DNA of 64,000 nucleotides from an uncultured Clostridia bacterium (GCA_947630725.1 CANRIS010000003.1:1-64000); one strand, 5' to 3'. Positions 26,888 to 36,584 are shown, numbered from the stretch's first letter. Notes: generated by a model not told the origin, from the sequence alone. Translations and numbers: made by a program.

Positions 26888-28936
26888 TTAATTTTGCGCC
26901 TTTTTGAGCCGCCCTGTTTTCTTAATATATTTATTATATATATCACTTATAAAAAACACAATGCCAAAATATTTAAACATTTGCATAAGAGGATAAACTC
27001 CCGCTAAATAAAATTCTCTCCCGTCAGTATTCCATGCATTTCTGTACCTGTAGCACACAATAAACAAAAGTACTAAAGAGCTTAAAAGAAATGCCGTAAG
27101 TATAAGAGAACTTGCCGCATATTCATTTTTAGGCTTCTTTATTGCGAGCAGAGCTTTGACAGTTATATAAACATATGCTATCAACGACAAAGCAAACACA
27201 TACAATGCAAAAATTTTATAAAATGCTGTTATAAAATTGCATATATTAACTGCAAATCTGCATTTTCCGAGTAAATTGCCTTCTTCTCCGACAATGGAAT
27301 CTATATTATATGTTATAATACCGTCATTATCGGAGGGATTTTCTTTCATATCTACAGTTTTATAATAGTTTTCGTCTATATAAACCTTAAGATAAAAATC
27401 ATTCTTAATATATAAATCATTATTATTATTAATAACATTTTCACATGGTACTCTGACTGAAAATCTCGCCTTTTTTGATGAATCCGTCCCTAACGCTTCA
27501 TATACATCGGGAGATTCATAAAATTCTATGGGACATATTACATTGCCTTCGCTGTCAGAGATATAGGCGGTTATTTCATTATCGTTATTGTTCGATGTTA
27601 TCCAGCCACTTATAACGGCTCCTTCAATATCATCAGGATAAATAATCCTTCCTCCCGATAAAATTTCCATTAGTCTGGTATTGTTTTCGGCAGTCTTATT
27701 TGAAACCTCGCTTGTTTTCAATTTGGTTTTAAAATTTGAATACCCGGCTATTTTTACGGTGCTTTCTATTATTTTGTCAAATATAATATTTTTATCTTTT
27801 ATAAGGGTATTAAAAAATCCCGCATTTTCTTTTTTTATAAGAACACCGTTGTCAAAGGCTGACTGAAGCTCACTGTTGACCTTTTTTAAAAACATATCGG
27901 CTTTTTGGGGATTTTCATAAAGCCCCATATTTTGCATGACATATTTCATAGCCCACCAATAATAACTGCCCTTTATCTCGCCTTCTATATAGTCGTCTGC
28001 ATAAACATCCCAGTTGTTATCATAAAATTCTTCAATAGCCTCTCTTGCCGTATTAAGCGTGGGACTGGCATCACAGCCTTTCATTATGGCTGCTCTTGTT
28101 ACCTCAACACCGTCGATCTCCTCATCGGGAGAAATATTTTCAAGATGTTTCATAAATCTATTGTATTGGTTCGGTTCATACAGTCTTAGTTCCGTCAGCT
28201 CAAAGGTATCGTATTTGACATAATTTATACCGCCCACAAGCAATGTAAAAGCTGCAACCGAGGCAAACGGCATTATAAGCATGCTTTTGGCTTTATTCGA
28301 CCTTCTTTCGACAGACATAACAACAAGCATTACAATGGAAGAAACAGTAATAAACGGTAAAACCCAAAGTGAATCCTCTCTTATATACCAAAACAGAGCA
28401 AGCGATATGCCCTCGCCAAGCAGCCACAGAAACAATTTCTTGCTTTCTTCCCTTATTCTGAGATAAGCCCCTATCTGAAAGCCAAACACCAACAGCACAA
28501 AGGGCGGAACAGCAGCCATTCTGTAAAGACGCTGTACATAATCATGGTTCATCATAACAGGAGAATAAAGAAGAAGAATAAAGATAACAGCAGATATATA
28601 TTTATTCTGTATTACAGGCTTTAAGGCTCTTACCATAACATAGCATGAAAAAATATATATAGATATAAAGCCAAGTGAATATGAAATGTTTAAATTATAA
28701 AACAAGGCTACAAGCAAAGAATAAGTAACACCCTTAAGGAGCGTATGAAAGTTATATCCGCCAAGCCAGTGTCCCTCGGCAATATTCTTCGCATAACCAA
28801 ACATCAGCGCATCGTCCTCAACTGCCGAACCCAAAGCGATTAAAGGCATGGATAAAGCAAGCCAGATACGAAAAAGGACAAGAGCAAATATAATAAATAC
28901 AAATATATTATTTCCGTTTATTTTGATTTTTTTCAT
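26888..28936 (-). CDS. Large membrane protein, GT-C/GT39-like
   Basis: This 682-residue protein has about nine N-terminal helices, a large extracytoplasmic domain (about 250-560), and four C-terminal helices. AVEDDALMFGYAKNIAEGHW after the first helix holds the acidic pair expected in the first loop of GT-C glycosyltransferases. The outer domain includes a likely beta-sandwich (GAVISGWITSNNNDNEITA). I do not recognise a named family. Its codons are clearly more A/T-rich than those of its neighbours, suggesting separate acquisition. It lies 12 bases after the GT2 gene in the same operon. Confidence 0.65.
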   Translation of the reverse strand: MKKIKINGNNIFVFIIFALVLFRIWLALSMPLIALGSAVEDDALMFGYAKNIAEGHWLGGYNFHTLLKGVTYSLLVALFYNLNISYSLGFISIYIFSCYVMVRALKPVIQNKYISAVIFILLLYSPVMMNHDYVQRLYRMAAVPPFVLLVFGFQIGAYLRIREESKKLFLWLLGEGISLALFWYIREDSLWVLPFITVSSIVMLVVMSVERRSNKAKSMLIMPFASVAAFTLLVGGINYVKYDTFELTELRLYEPNQYNRFMKHLENISPDEEIDGVEVTRAAIMKGCDASPTLNTAREAIEEFYDNNWDVYADDYIEGEIKGSYYWWAMKYVMQNMGLYENPQKADMFLKKVNSELQSAFDNGVLIKKENAGFFNTLIKDKNIIFDKIIESTVKIAGYSNFKTKLKTSEVSNKTAENNTRLMEILSGGRIIYPDDIEGAVISGWITSNNNDNEITAYISDSEGNVICPIEFYESPDVYEALGTDSSKKARFSVRVPCENVINNNNDLYIKNDFYLKVYIDENYYKTVDMKENPSDNDGIITYNIDSIVGEEGNLLGKCRFAVNICNFITAFYKIFALYVFALSLIAYVYITVKALLAIKKPKNEYAASSLILTAFLLSSLVLLFIVCYRYRNAWNTDGREFYLAGVYPLMQMFKYFGIVFFISDIYNKYIKKTGRLKKAQN

Positions 28937-28948
28937 AAAAATACTCCT

Positions 28949-29911
28949 TTAAATTTGTGAATCCTTTTTTGTTTTGTCATAATCGAGCTTTCTTACATGA
29001 TATTGTATATCCTCCAAAAGCTTGCGGTTTTTTGCGATTATATCAGCCTGCAGACCTATTATAATAGTCATGAATCCCATCATAATGAGTATGCTCGACA
29101 GTATAAGGGACTGTATGTGTCCGCCGCTCTGTCCCATAAACATAAAAACAATAAACCTAAGCCCCAGAAGTATTCCGAATATGAACGGCACAAGGCCGAC
29201 GCCTATAAAGAATTTAAGCGGGCGATACATCATAAAGGCTCTTATTATAGTAACCATTGATTTTTTGACATAACCGAGCATTGTATTGAAAAGCCTTGAC
29301 GGTCTGAGCTCTCCGTTTGTTCTTATGGGGACTGAGGTCATAGCCATTTTGTTTCTGCCTGCCTGAACGATAGTTTCCAGCGTATAGGTATATTCGTTTG
29401 TAACATTGAGCCTCATGGCCGCCTCTCTGCTGTAAGCTCTGAATCCGCTGGGAGCATCGGGAATATCCGAATCCGAGGCTATCCTCACCACCCAGCTGCC
29501 GAAATGCTGAAGCTTTTTCTTAAGAGGAGAAAAATGTTCCGTATCGTCTATGGGTCTTTCTCCTATGACAATATCGGTTTTTCCCTCCAGAATGGGTCTT
29601 ACTATCTTTTCTATATCGTCTCCGTTATACTGATTGTCCGCATCGGTGTTGACGATTATATCCGCTCCGTTTCGCAGACAGGCATCAAGTCCTGCCATAA
29701 AGCCCTTTGCAAGACCCTTGTTACGCTTGAAATTGACAATATAGTGAACGCCCCACCTTGCCGCAACCTCAGCCGTATTGTCGCTGCTGCCGTCATTTAT
29801 GATGAGGTACTCTATCTCGTCTATTCCGTCTATGTGCTTCGGAAGATCGTTCAGAGCAATTTCAAGAGTCTCGGCCTCGTTGAAACATGGTATCTGTATT
29901 ATAAGCTTCAT
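28949..29911 (-). CDS. Polyprenyl-phosphate glycosyltransferase (GT2, DPM1/GtrB-like)
   Basis: This 320-residue protein has a GT2 domain (IQIPCFNEAETLEIAL, EYLIINDGSSDNTAEVA, NTDADNQYNGDD with the DxD metal site) and two C-terminal membrane helices (about 235-255 and 265-290). This layout is that of enzymes that load one sugar onto undecaprenyl phosphate. The lipid-linked sugar would then be flipped and used by the GT-C-like proteins encoded next. Its start overlaps the end of the flippase-like gene by four bases (ATGA), indicating coupling. Confidence 0.85.
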   Translation of the reverse strand: MKLIIQIPCFNEAETLEIALNDLPKHIDGIDEIEYLIINDGSSDNTAEVAARWGVHYIVNFKRNKGLAKGFMAGLDACLRNGADIIVNTDADNQYNGDDIEKIVRPILEGKTDIVIGERPIDDTEHFSPLKKKLQHFGSWVVRIASDSDIPDAPSGFRAYSREAAMRLNVTNEYTYTLETIVQAGRNKMAMTSVPIRTNGELRPSRLFNTMLGYVKKSMVTIIRAFMMYRPLKFFIGVGLVPFIFGILLGLRFIVFMFMGQSGGHIQSLILSSILIMMGFMTIIIGLQADIIAKNRKLLEDIQYHVRKLDYDKTKKDSQI

Positions 29912-30873
29912 TTTTTTCGCTCTCCTTTTCGTTTTATTTTTTCTTTCAGAACCGCCGCAAAATACATAAGGAAGTCACCCACCACGGTAATAAGGCGATG
30001 TATGACGCCAAGAGTTATTACGAGGCTTTCGCCGCACAGAGGTTTCATAAGAATGTATATAACAAGCTCTCTCACGCCTATGCCGCCCGAGGCTCCCGGA
30101 GTGACAAAGCCCAAGACCCACGCTATTATATAGCCCGAAAAAATAATGTTTATATTTTTAAGGCTTAAGCTCCCTCCCATATATGCGTAGAGCGCCACCA
30201 TAACAAAGCCCAACAGCCACAGAGAAAGGGCATATTTAAACAAAGCCTTCAGAAGAAGTACAAAAAAGCCCCTGCCGCCTGCTGCCGACACAAGCCGCTT
30301 TATTCTCCTTCTCGCAAAAAAGGCGGCTGCGCAGAATATTGTCACGGCGCATATGCAGGCTAAAAAGAACACCCTGCGCCTGCCGCCGAAAACGCCCGAC
30401 ACAGCCTCGGAGAGAAGTCCTCCCGCCATTATAACAGCCATTGAAAACGCCGCCACGATCTGTATCAGTATTTCTCCTGCGCTGCCTGCGGCTATTCTCT
30501 TCTGGCTTATGCCAAGCCCCGATGCAAAGAGGTTTCTCTCCACATAGTGCATTACGTTTCCCGGCAGATATTTGCCTATGTTGGATTTTATATATATGGT
30601 CCTTGCGCTGTTTCTGTCAAAATCCTTGCCCTCGGCAAGTATTTTGAGAAGATCAGCCCAGCCGTCAGCCGAAAGTATGAGAGATATACACTTCAGAAGT
30701 ACGCCGAAAACAGCGATAAATATAAATGCAGGGGTATATCCCTTGTCTCCGAAGTCAAATCCAAGTCTGTATATGCTTATGACTATAAAGACGACAGACG
30801 CAGCCGACAGAAAAGCGCCCAAAGGCTTTATGAATTTTTTTAGCTTTTGTATTTTGTTTTTGTCCATAACCAT
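29908..30873 (-). CDS. Flippase-like membrane protein (LPG synthase TM / UPF0104 family)
   Basis: This is a 321-residue protein with about eight helices and no soluble domain. It belongs to the family of the membrane half of lysyl-phosphatidylglycerol synthase: KFIKPLGAFLSAASVVFIV, YLPGNVMHYVERNLFAS, and PGASGGIGVRELVIYILM near the end. Members are thought to move lipids or lipid-linked sugars across the membrane. Coupled by overlap to a DPM1-like gene, it is a good candidate for flipping the product of that enzyme. The transport role is inferred. Confidence 0.8.
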   Translation of the reverse strand: MVMDKNKIQKLKKFIKPLGAFLSAASVVFIVISIYRLGFDFGDKGYTPAFIFIAVFGVLLKCISLILSADGWADLLKILAEGKDFDRNSARTIYIKSNIGKYLPGNVMHYVERNLFASGLGISQKRIAAGSAGEILIQIVAAFSMAVIMAGGLLSEAVSGVFGGRRRVFFLACICAVTIFCAAAFFARRRIKRLVSAAGGRGFFVLLLKALFKYALSLWLLGFVMVALYAYMGGSLSLKNINIIFSGYIIAWVLGFVTPGASGGIGVRELVIYILMKPLCGESLVITLGVIHRLITVVGDFLMYFAAVLKEKIKRKGERKK

Positions 30874-30935
30874 AAGATTTTCCTTTTATTATGTTTTATT
30901 ATGATTTGTTATGCTATGTTATAGCCATTCATTTT

Positions 30936-32150
30936 TCAGTCATGCTTTTTGGGGACAAGCCCTCCCAGCTTTTCGGCAAAGCGCATCAGGCGGTTATTTT
31001 TCTTAAGTATGCCCACAGCCCTTTCGCCGCCTTTGCCGAGTGGAGCAACGCAGCAGCTTATGCGCAGTCTTTCGGTACCCTCTTTTATGTTTTCGATCAT
31101 TATCATAGGGTCGTTGTCGTCAAAAAACAATGCTCCGTCAGTCTCGCAGCCCGTGGCGGCATATGTGGGGTCATAGCTCTCTCCCCCGCAGAAGGCTTTT
31201 ATACTAAGCCCGGAGACACAGCAGCTGCACTCACAGGGGTCAAAACGGCATCTGACTGCATTTTCGGGAACAGCCGCATCTATAAGCCCCTTTTCGGTAT
31301 CAAGCACTCCCGATACGGCATTTTGGGGGTCAAAGCCCTTTCCGCAGTCAAAAAACAGAGTGTAGGTCGATTGCCTTATTCCATCGGCCTCGGCTATCAT
31401 ATCGTCCATAAAACAGACCCGCTTTTTCCGCTCGTTATACAAGCTTCTGAGTACAAGAGCGCCGCAGTTTATATAGGACTGAAAGCTCTGTTCCATATAG
31501 TCAAAATAATTCTTCATTTTTTCATCTATGCCAAGATCGTCAAAAATATCCTCAAAAATAACCCTTCTGTTATTGAGTGTTATATAATTGTTGACAGCTC
31601 TGTAGACTATGAACTCCAGAGGCACTCCAAAGTCAAAGCACCATTCATAGTCGATTATATATTCCCTGCCGCCGCTTTCGATGATATTGTCAAAAATAAG
31701 ATCAACGCAGGAAAAATCCATACACTTAAGTCCCCTCGGAGCCTTTTTTTCTCCGAAAACGGCTTTGAAACCCTCCGTAGGTACAAAGGGCTTTATATGT
31801 GAGCAGCCAAAAAGCCTTTTTTTTAAATCCAGTATGAGCCTTTTCGCCTCATCCGATCTGCCGCTGTCGCAAAGACCTTCAAGCCTTTCTTCAAAGGTCA
31901 TTCCCTCTATAAAATCAAAGCTCACGCCGCCGCCCTCGCTTCGGCACTCTGCGGCAAAAAAATTGCATTCCCCATAGAAGGAATTAATTTTTTCGCAGAA
32001 GGAAAGCATATTCAAAATATGCTCCCTGCCCTCATCACTGCACGGCAGCTTAAGAGCGCGTCTGCTTTTGTCGTCATTCTGTATAATATGCGTCTTTATG
32101 CTGAACCGAGGAGATCTTTCCTTTGAAAATTTTGTATAAATAATATCCAT
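30936..32150 (-). CDS. Kinase-fold protein (APH/choline-kinase-like) of a glycan operon
   Basis: This 404-residue soluble protein shows an eroded aminoglycoside-phosphotransferase-type fold in residues 20-185. Lys34 (RALKLP) fits the ATP lysine, SFDFIEG at 77-83 the hinge, and CVDLIFDN at 148-155 the catalytic loop with Asp150 and Asn155. IIDYEWCFDFGVPLEF follows, with Asp167 as the metal-binding residue. Residues from about 235 to the end are a second, unrecognised domain. It lies four bases after a SAM methyltransferase and two genes after Wzt. By position it could phosphorylate a glycan end, like the kinase half of WbdD. This role is inference. Confidence 0.6.
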   Translation of the reverse strand: MDIIYTKFSKERSPRFSIKTHIIQNDDKSRRALKLPCSDEGREHILNMLSFCEKINSFYGECNFFAAECRSEGGGVSFDFIEGMTFEERLEGLCDSGRSDEAKRLILDLKKRLFGCSHIKPFVPTEGFKAVFGEKKAPRGLKCMDFSCVDLIFDNIIESGGREYIIDYEWCFDFGVPLEFIVYRAVNNYITLNNRRVIFEDIFDDLGIDEKMKNYFDYMEQSFQSYINCGALVLRSLYNERKKRVCFMDDMIAEADGIRQSTYTLFFDCGKGFDPQNAVSGVLDTEKGLIDAAVPENAVRCRFDPCECSCCVSGLSIKAFCGGESYDPTYAATGCETDGALFFDDNDPMIMIENIKEGTERLRISCCVAPLGKGGERAVGILKKNNRLMRFAEKLGGLVPKKHD

Positions 32151-32154
32151 AAAA

Positions 32155-33075
32155 TCAGTCCTTTCGGGCCAGAACGAGAAATGAATTTGAAAGCTCCGAA
32201 AAAAGTCCTGCCGCCGTCACAGTGTCAAAGGCTTTTTTTTCGTCAAAGGCAAAGACCCTCTTGTTGTCAAAATTTCTCATATTGTTGTTAAGCTCTCCCC
32301 TTTTGGGAAGATACCTGTCGCTGTATATAACTGTCGGAAATTTGTAGTCGGGATAGGGATAATAAAATTCCGTATTTTCAAAACCTGCCGCCGAAAGCAG
32401 CTCCTTAAGCTCCTTTCGGGAAAATGTTCTTATGCCTCCGCCGTGGGGATAATTTTCAATGCCCTCAAAAAAAATGCCAGTGTGATCCTCGGCGCAGCCT
32501 GCCCAGTATTTCATTCCAAGCTTGTTTTCTATGGCTATGACAAGTCTGCCGCCGGGCTTTAAGTGTTCCGAAGCAGCCGAAACAAAATCCACAAAAGGAT
32601 TTTTTGAGGGAATATACAATCCGCCGTATTCAAGCACACCTATGAGGGTCACAAAGTCGAATTTTTCATTTATGCCCTTTGTTATGTCCGAAAAATTCCC
32701 CACATAGATTTCTATATTATCGAAATCCTTATGTCTGTATGCGTTTATCATACTTCTCTTTTTTGACAGCTCTATACACACGACCCTGTCGGCGCTTTTT
32801 GCCGCAGCGCCCGTGACGGCTCCGCAGCCCGAGCCTATTTCGAGTACGGAACAGCCGCCGAAGTCTATCCAGTCGAGTATATTCTCTCTGTAGGACGAAA
32901 GATGATAAAGCGCAGGCCAGCTGTAGTCCTCCTTTATAAGAGCGTCAAACTCCCGCGGGCTTTTCGTCTTTACGATTTCGAGGAGCCTGTCCTCCTCTCC
33001 GTCCGAATATAGATCGCTGCCCTTATAATATTCAAGATTGAGACTTACACCGCCTATTTTTTCAATCAATGACAT
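32155..33075 (-). CDS. Class I SAM-dependent methyltransferase of a glycan operon
   Basis: This 306-residue Rossmann methyltransferase has motif I VLEIGSGCGAVTGAAA (about residue 90), the acidic motif VVCIELSKKR, and FDFVTLIGVLEYGG. The rest matches small-molecule or sugar methyltransferases, not RNA enzymes. Its start overlaps the end of the Wzt ATPase gene by 10 bases, so the two are translated together. With the adjacent kinase-fold gene it could methylate a terminal phosphate or sugar of an exported chain. No other methyl acceptor is suggested by the context. Confidence 0.78.
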   Translation of the reverse strand: MSLIEKIGGVSLNLEYYKGSDLYSDGEEDRLLEIVKTKSPREFDALIKEDYSWPALYHLSSYRENILDWIDFGGCSVLEIGSGCGAVTGAAAKSADRVVCIELSKKRSMINAYRHKDFDNIEIYVGNFSDITKGINEKFDFVTLIGVLEYGGLYIPSKNPFVDFVSAASEHLKPGGRLVIAIENKLGMKYWAGCAEDHTGIFFEGIENYPHGGGIRTFSRKELKELLSAAGFENTEFYYPYPDYKFPTVIYSDRYLPKRGELNNNMRNFDNKRVFAFDEKKAFDTVTAAGLFSELSNSFLVLARKD

Positions 33076-34352
33076 ATTGTCTCTCCTTGTCTGATTTCTA
33101 CCTTTGAATTCATATCATAAAAACCCGTTGTGTTTTTCTCCGAAACCACATTCAGGCCGCACACCTCATAGAGTCTGTGATATACGGTAAATTCGCCGTC
33201 CGCATAGCCTGTACAGCCGAGGCTCAGAAGATAGTCGCCCCCCTGTATGTCCATTTTCTGTCTGAAGCTCACCGTAACCACGTCTCCCTGCTTTTGCGGA
33301 TCCACATACGCCTTTTCATACATTGTGTTTGTCCCGGTAATTTCAAGCCCCTGAAGATTAACCACGGTAAAGGCAAATATAGGCTCTTTCACCTCGTCCT
33401 TAAAGCGTACCTTCATTTTAATTGTAAAATAATCGCCCTTTTCCACCGTGTTAGTAAGCCTTTTTTTGCTGTCGAATATGCCGAAGTCGATTATTTCCGC
33501 CATTCCGTTTCCGTATGAGTTCTGGACATCGTTAAGGCTTAAGCTCTCCTTCCACAGTCCCGAGCCGCCGCCCTGTTCAGTGACTTCGTTTTTTTCTTCA
33601 TAGGAGCCGTCGGAGCCTACAAGCACCTTTTTATACAGATCGGTCATTTCGGCAGGACTACCCTCCGAAAGCTTTCTGCCCTTGTCCAGAAGTATAACCC
33701 TGTCGCAGTATCTCATAACGGTACTCATACTGTGAGTAACAAGGAGTATCGTCTTGCCCATTTTTTTAAATTCTTCAAACTTGTTGTAGCATTTTGCCTG
33801 AAAAAAAACATCTCCCACCGAAAGAGCCTCGTCCACGATGAGTATCTCGGGGTCAATATTAATTGCCGAGGCAAAGGCAAGCCGCACAAACATACCCGAA
33901 GAATATGTCCTCACGGGCTGATATACAAAATCGCCTATATCTGCAAAATCCAGTATGTCTTTTAGCTTTCTGTCAATTTCCTTTTTGGAATATCCGAGCA
34001 TGGTACCGTTGAGATAAATGTTTTCGATGCCCGTATAGTCCATATTAAAGCCAGCCCCAAGCTCCAGAAGAGCCGATATTCTGCCCTTTATAGAAAGCTC
34101 TCCCGATGTGGGCGTAAGCACTCCCGTTATAATTTTGAGAAGTGTGGACTTTCCTGCGCCGTTGGTGCCTATTATGCCTACGGTTTCGCCCTTGTATATA
34201 TCAAAGCTTATGTCTTTAAGGGCATAATGCTCCCTGTGATAGTTTTTGTGAAATATATTAAGGCTTTCTTTAAGTCTGTCTGACGGCCTGTTGTACAGCT
34301 TATAGACCTTGTTCAGGTTTTTTGAGCTTATAACGACCTCTTTCATATCCAA
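33066..34352 (-). CDS. Polysaccharide ABC exporter ATPase with C-terminal Wzt-like domain
   Basis: This 428-residue protein has an ABC ATPase domain (about 1-245): Walker A GIIGTNGAGKSTLLKIITG, signature YSSGMFVRLAFA, Walker B ILIVDEALSVGD. After a linker, residues of about 280-425 form an extra beta-rich domain (ITGTNTMYEKAYVDPQKQGD, DIQGGDYLLSLGCTGY) like the carbohydrate-binding domain of Wzt. In Wzt from O8/O9a systems that domain recognises the capped non-reducing end before export. It would pair with the permease encoded at 36622-37611. TagH-type teichoic acid exporters are a weaker alternative. Confidence 0.88.
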   Translation of the reverse strand: MDMKEVVISSKNLNKVYKLYNRPSDRLKESLNIFHKNYHREHYALKDISFDIYKGETVGIIGTNGAGKSTLLKIITGVLTPTSGELSIKGRISALLELGAGFNMDYTGIENIYLNGTMLGYSKKEIDRKLKDILDFADIGDFVYQPVRTYSSGMFVRLAFASAINIDPEILIVDEALSVGDVFFQAKCYNKFEEFKKMGKTILLVTHSMSTVMRYCDRVILLDKGRKLSEGSPAEMTDLYKKVLVGSDGSYEEKNEVTEQGGGSGLWKESLSLNDVQNSYGNGMAEIIDFGIFDSKKRLTNTVEKGDYFTIKMKVRFKDEVKEPIFAFTVVNLQGLEITGTNTMYEKAYVDPQKQGDVVTVSFRQKMDIQGGDYLLSLGCTGYADGEFTVYHRLYEVCGLNVVSEKNTTGFYDMNSKVEIRQGETICH

Positions 34353-34382
34353 AACCTACCTTTTGAGGGCTGCGCCGACAGC

Positions 34383-36584
34383 CTATTCCCTCTGTCCGAG
34401 AATATCGATACAAAACAGCTTCTTAGCCGAGTCAAGGCTGAAATTTCTGCTGTAGAATCTGTCGTTTTTGAGTCGGTCGCCCCATTTTTCTTTCATATAG
34501 TCAACCTCTTGCATAAATCTCTCCATCTTTTCGGCAGAGTCCTCTCTGCCTCTGCTGACGGACTCATAGTGATAAAGCCTTGCATGAGGCACAAAAATAT
34601 TATATTTTTCAAGCTCTGCGACCCTCAGACAAAGGTCGATGTCATTAAACGCCACAGCAAGCTTTTCTTCAAAACCGCCAACCCTAAAGAAAAGCTCCTT
34701 TTTTATCATCATACAGGCAGCCGTAACAGCCGAATAATTGCAGGTGACCGAATATCTTCCGAAATAGCCGTTGTCGTCCTTATAGGCTCTCAGACCCGCA
34801 TGGTTTGCCACTCCGCCTATGCCGAGTATGACCCCTGCGTGCTGTATGGTGTCATCGGGATAAAACAGCTTGGCTCCTACGCAGCCTGCATCGGGCAGAT
34901 CAGCAAAGCCCGCCATACGGCTTAGCCAGTCGTTGTTTATTACCTCGGTATCGTTGTTCAGAAACAGCAGGAGGTTTCCCTCGGCTATCCTTGCCGCTTC
35001 GTTGTTTATTTTTGAAAAATTAAAGGGAAAGGGCAGGCTTATTACTTTGAAATTGTCCTTTTCTGCCTTGTATTTTTCAAAAAGGTCGAAGGTTTCTTTC
35101 CTGCTGCTGTTGTTGTCTGCCACTATTATTTCAAAATCTATCCCTTCGGTTTTTTCATATATGGACTTAAGGCATTTTTCAAGCATATCCGCCCTGTCCT
35201 TTGTGGGGATAATAATTGATACCCTGTCGCCCTTTCGGGGTTTTAAAGCAAGGTCATAATATCTTATGTTTTCGATATATCTTACCTCGGCGTCATATTC
35301 CCTTCTTTCAACTGCATCCTTTAGAGCCTTTTTGCCTGCAACATAGGCGTATGACTTTTCTCCGCCCGAAAGAGCCGTTGAACCGGGGAGTATCCTCCAA
35401 TGATAAAGCACCTTGGGTATATGATATATATTTTTTGTTTTTTCACAGAACCTCAGCACAAGGTCATAGTCCTGAGACCCCTCGTAGCCTGTTCTGAAAC
35501 CGCCTATATCGTCTACGATACTTTTTCTGTATATGCCGAGATGAGAAATATAGTTGCTTGAAAGGAGGGTATGGGGAGAAAAATCGGGCTTGAAGTGAGG
35601 CTCCGTACGGTTACCGTTTTCATCGATTTTGTCCTCGTCCGAATATATGAGGTCTGCGTTCGGGTGGGCGTTAATAAGCTTTACCGCCTCATAGAGGGCA
35701 AAGGGCGCAAGCTCGTCATCGTTGTCCGCAAGGGCTATATATTCTCCCTGCGCAATGCCGAGAGCCGAGTTTGTTGCCCTCGAAATGTGCCCGTTTTTTT
35801 CTCTGTATACAACCTTTATGCGGCTGTCGGCATTTTTATAGCTTTCAAGGGTTTTTCTCACGTTTTCATCGTCCGAACAGTCGTCAGCGATACAAAGCTC
35901 CCAGTTTTCATAAAACTGTCCCGTTATGGAATCAATGCAGGCGGAAAGCCATTTTTCTTCCACGTTGTACACAGGCATTACCACCGATATAAGGGGCTTG
36001 TATTTAAAGCCGTCTATCTCCTTTTTTACCTTTGCCGCATTGTAGGCTTCGTTGTTGCTGAGCCATTTTTTATAGCGCAGGTCGGCATCTAAGGGCAAAG
36101 AATTTTCTCCTCCCTTCAGAAGAAAAATCAGCCTGCCCAAGCTCCTTTTAAATCCCATTCTTTTAAAGTAGGAGAGACATTTTCTCGCCCGCATGGGAGA
36201 CATAAGTGACAAAATTATTCTTATGGCTCTTAAAGGGGTCATTCTGCCCTCTGTGCTTTTTTTGTCAATGTATACCCTTTCTTCGTCCCTTCCGTCCGAA
36301 AATCTGAGCAAAGCCTTTTTGGAGTCCGAAAGCTTTAGGGTTATTCTGAATCCGCAAAGCAGAGCCTGCTCGTATTTTTTGTTAAAATGGGTATAAACGT
36401 CATAGCGATCGTCTTTGAGAACGGATATTATCTCGGCATTTTCGGCCGTGATATCGGTGTTTTTTTCATTTATCGAAAATACCCAGCCCGTTATAAGGAC
36501 GGTATCCGCCTCTTCGGTCTTTACGACCGAATCCAACGCATATTTTATATTCTTTTCTTTTTTATTTGATCTTCTGTCAGCCAT
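34383..36584 (-). CDS. Two-domain family 2 glycosyltransferase
   Basis: This protein of about 733 residues holds an N-terminal region of about 190 residues and then two GT2 domains. The first contains ISVVMPVYNVEEKWLSACI and LADNDDELAPFAL, the second VSIIIPTKDRADMLEKCL and LFLNNDTEVINNDW; each has an acidic metal motif. Such tandem enzymes build two different linkages of a repeat unit. I set the start at 36584, where GAAAGGAATATT precedes ATGGCTGAC; the frame to 36698 would overlap the permease gene. It likely assembles the chain exported by the neighbouring ABC system. Confidence 0.88.
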   Translation of the reverse strand: MADRRSNKKEKNIKYALDSVVKTEEADTVLITGWVFSINEKNTDITAENAEIISVLKDDRYDVYTHFNKKYEQALLCGFRITLKLSDSKKALLRFSDGRDEERVYIDKKSTEGRMTPLRAIRIILSLMSPMRARKCLSYFKRMGFKRSLGRLIFLLKGGENSLPLDADLRYKKWLSNNEAYNAAKVKKEIDGFKYKPLISVVMPVYNVEEKWLSACIDSITGQFYENWELCIADDCSDDENVRKTLESYKNADSRIKVVYREKNGHISRATNSALGIAQGEYIALADNDDELAPFALYEAVKLINAHPNADLIYSDEDKIDENGNRTEPHFKPDFSPHTLLSSNYISHLGIYRKSIVDDIGGFRTGYEGSQDYDLVLRFCEKTKNIYHIPKVLYHWRILPGSTALSGGEKSYAYVAGKKALKDAVERREYDAEVRYIENIRYYDLALKPRKGDRVSIIIPTKDRADMLEKCLKSIYEKTEGIDFEIIVADNNSSRKETFDLFEKYKAEKDNFKVISLPFPFNFSKINNEAARIAEGNLLLFLNNDTEVINNDWLSRMAGFADLPDAGCVGAKLFYPDDTIQHAGVILGIGGVANHAGLRAYKDDNGYFGRYSVTCNYSAVTAACMMIKKELFFRVGGFEEKLAVAFNDIDLCLRVAELEKYNIFVPHARLYHYESVSRGREDSAEKMERFMQEVDYMKEKWGDRLKNDRFYSRNFSLDSAKKLFCIDILGQRE

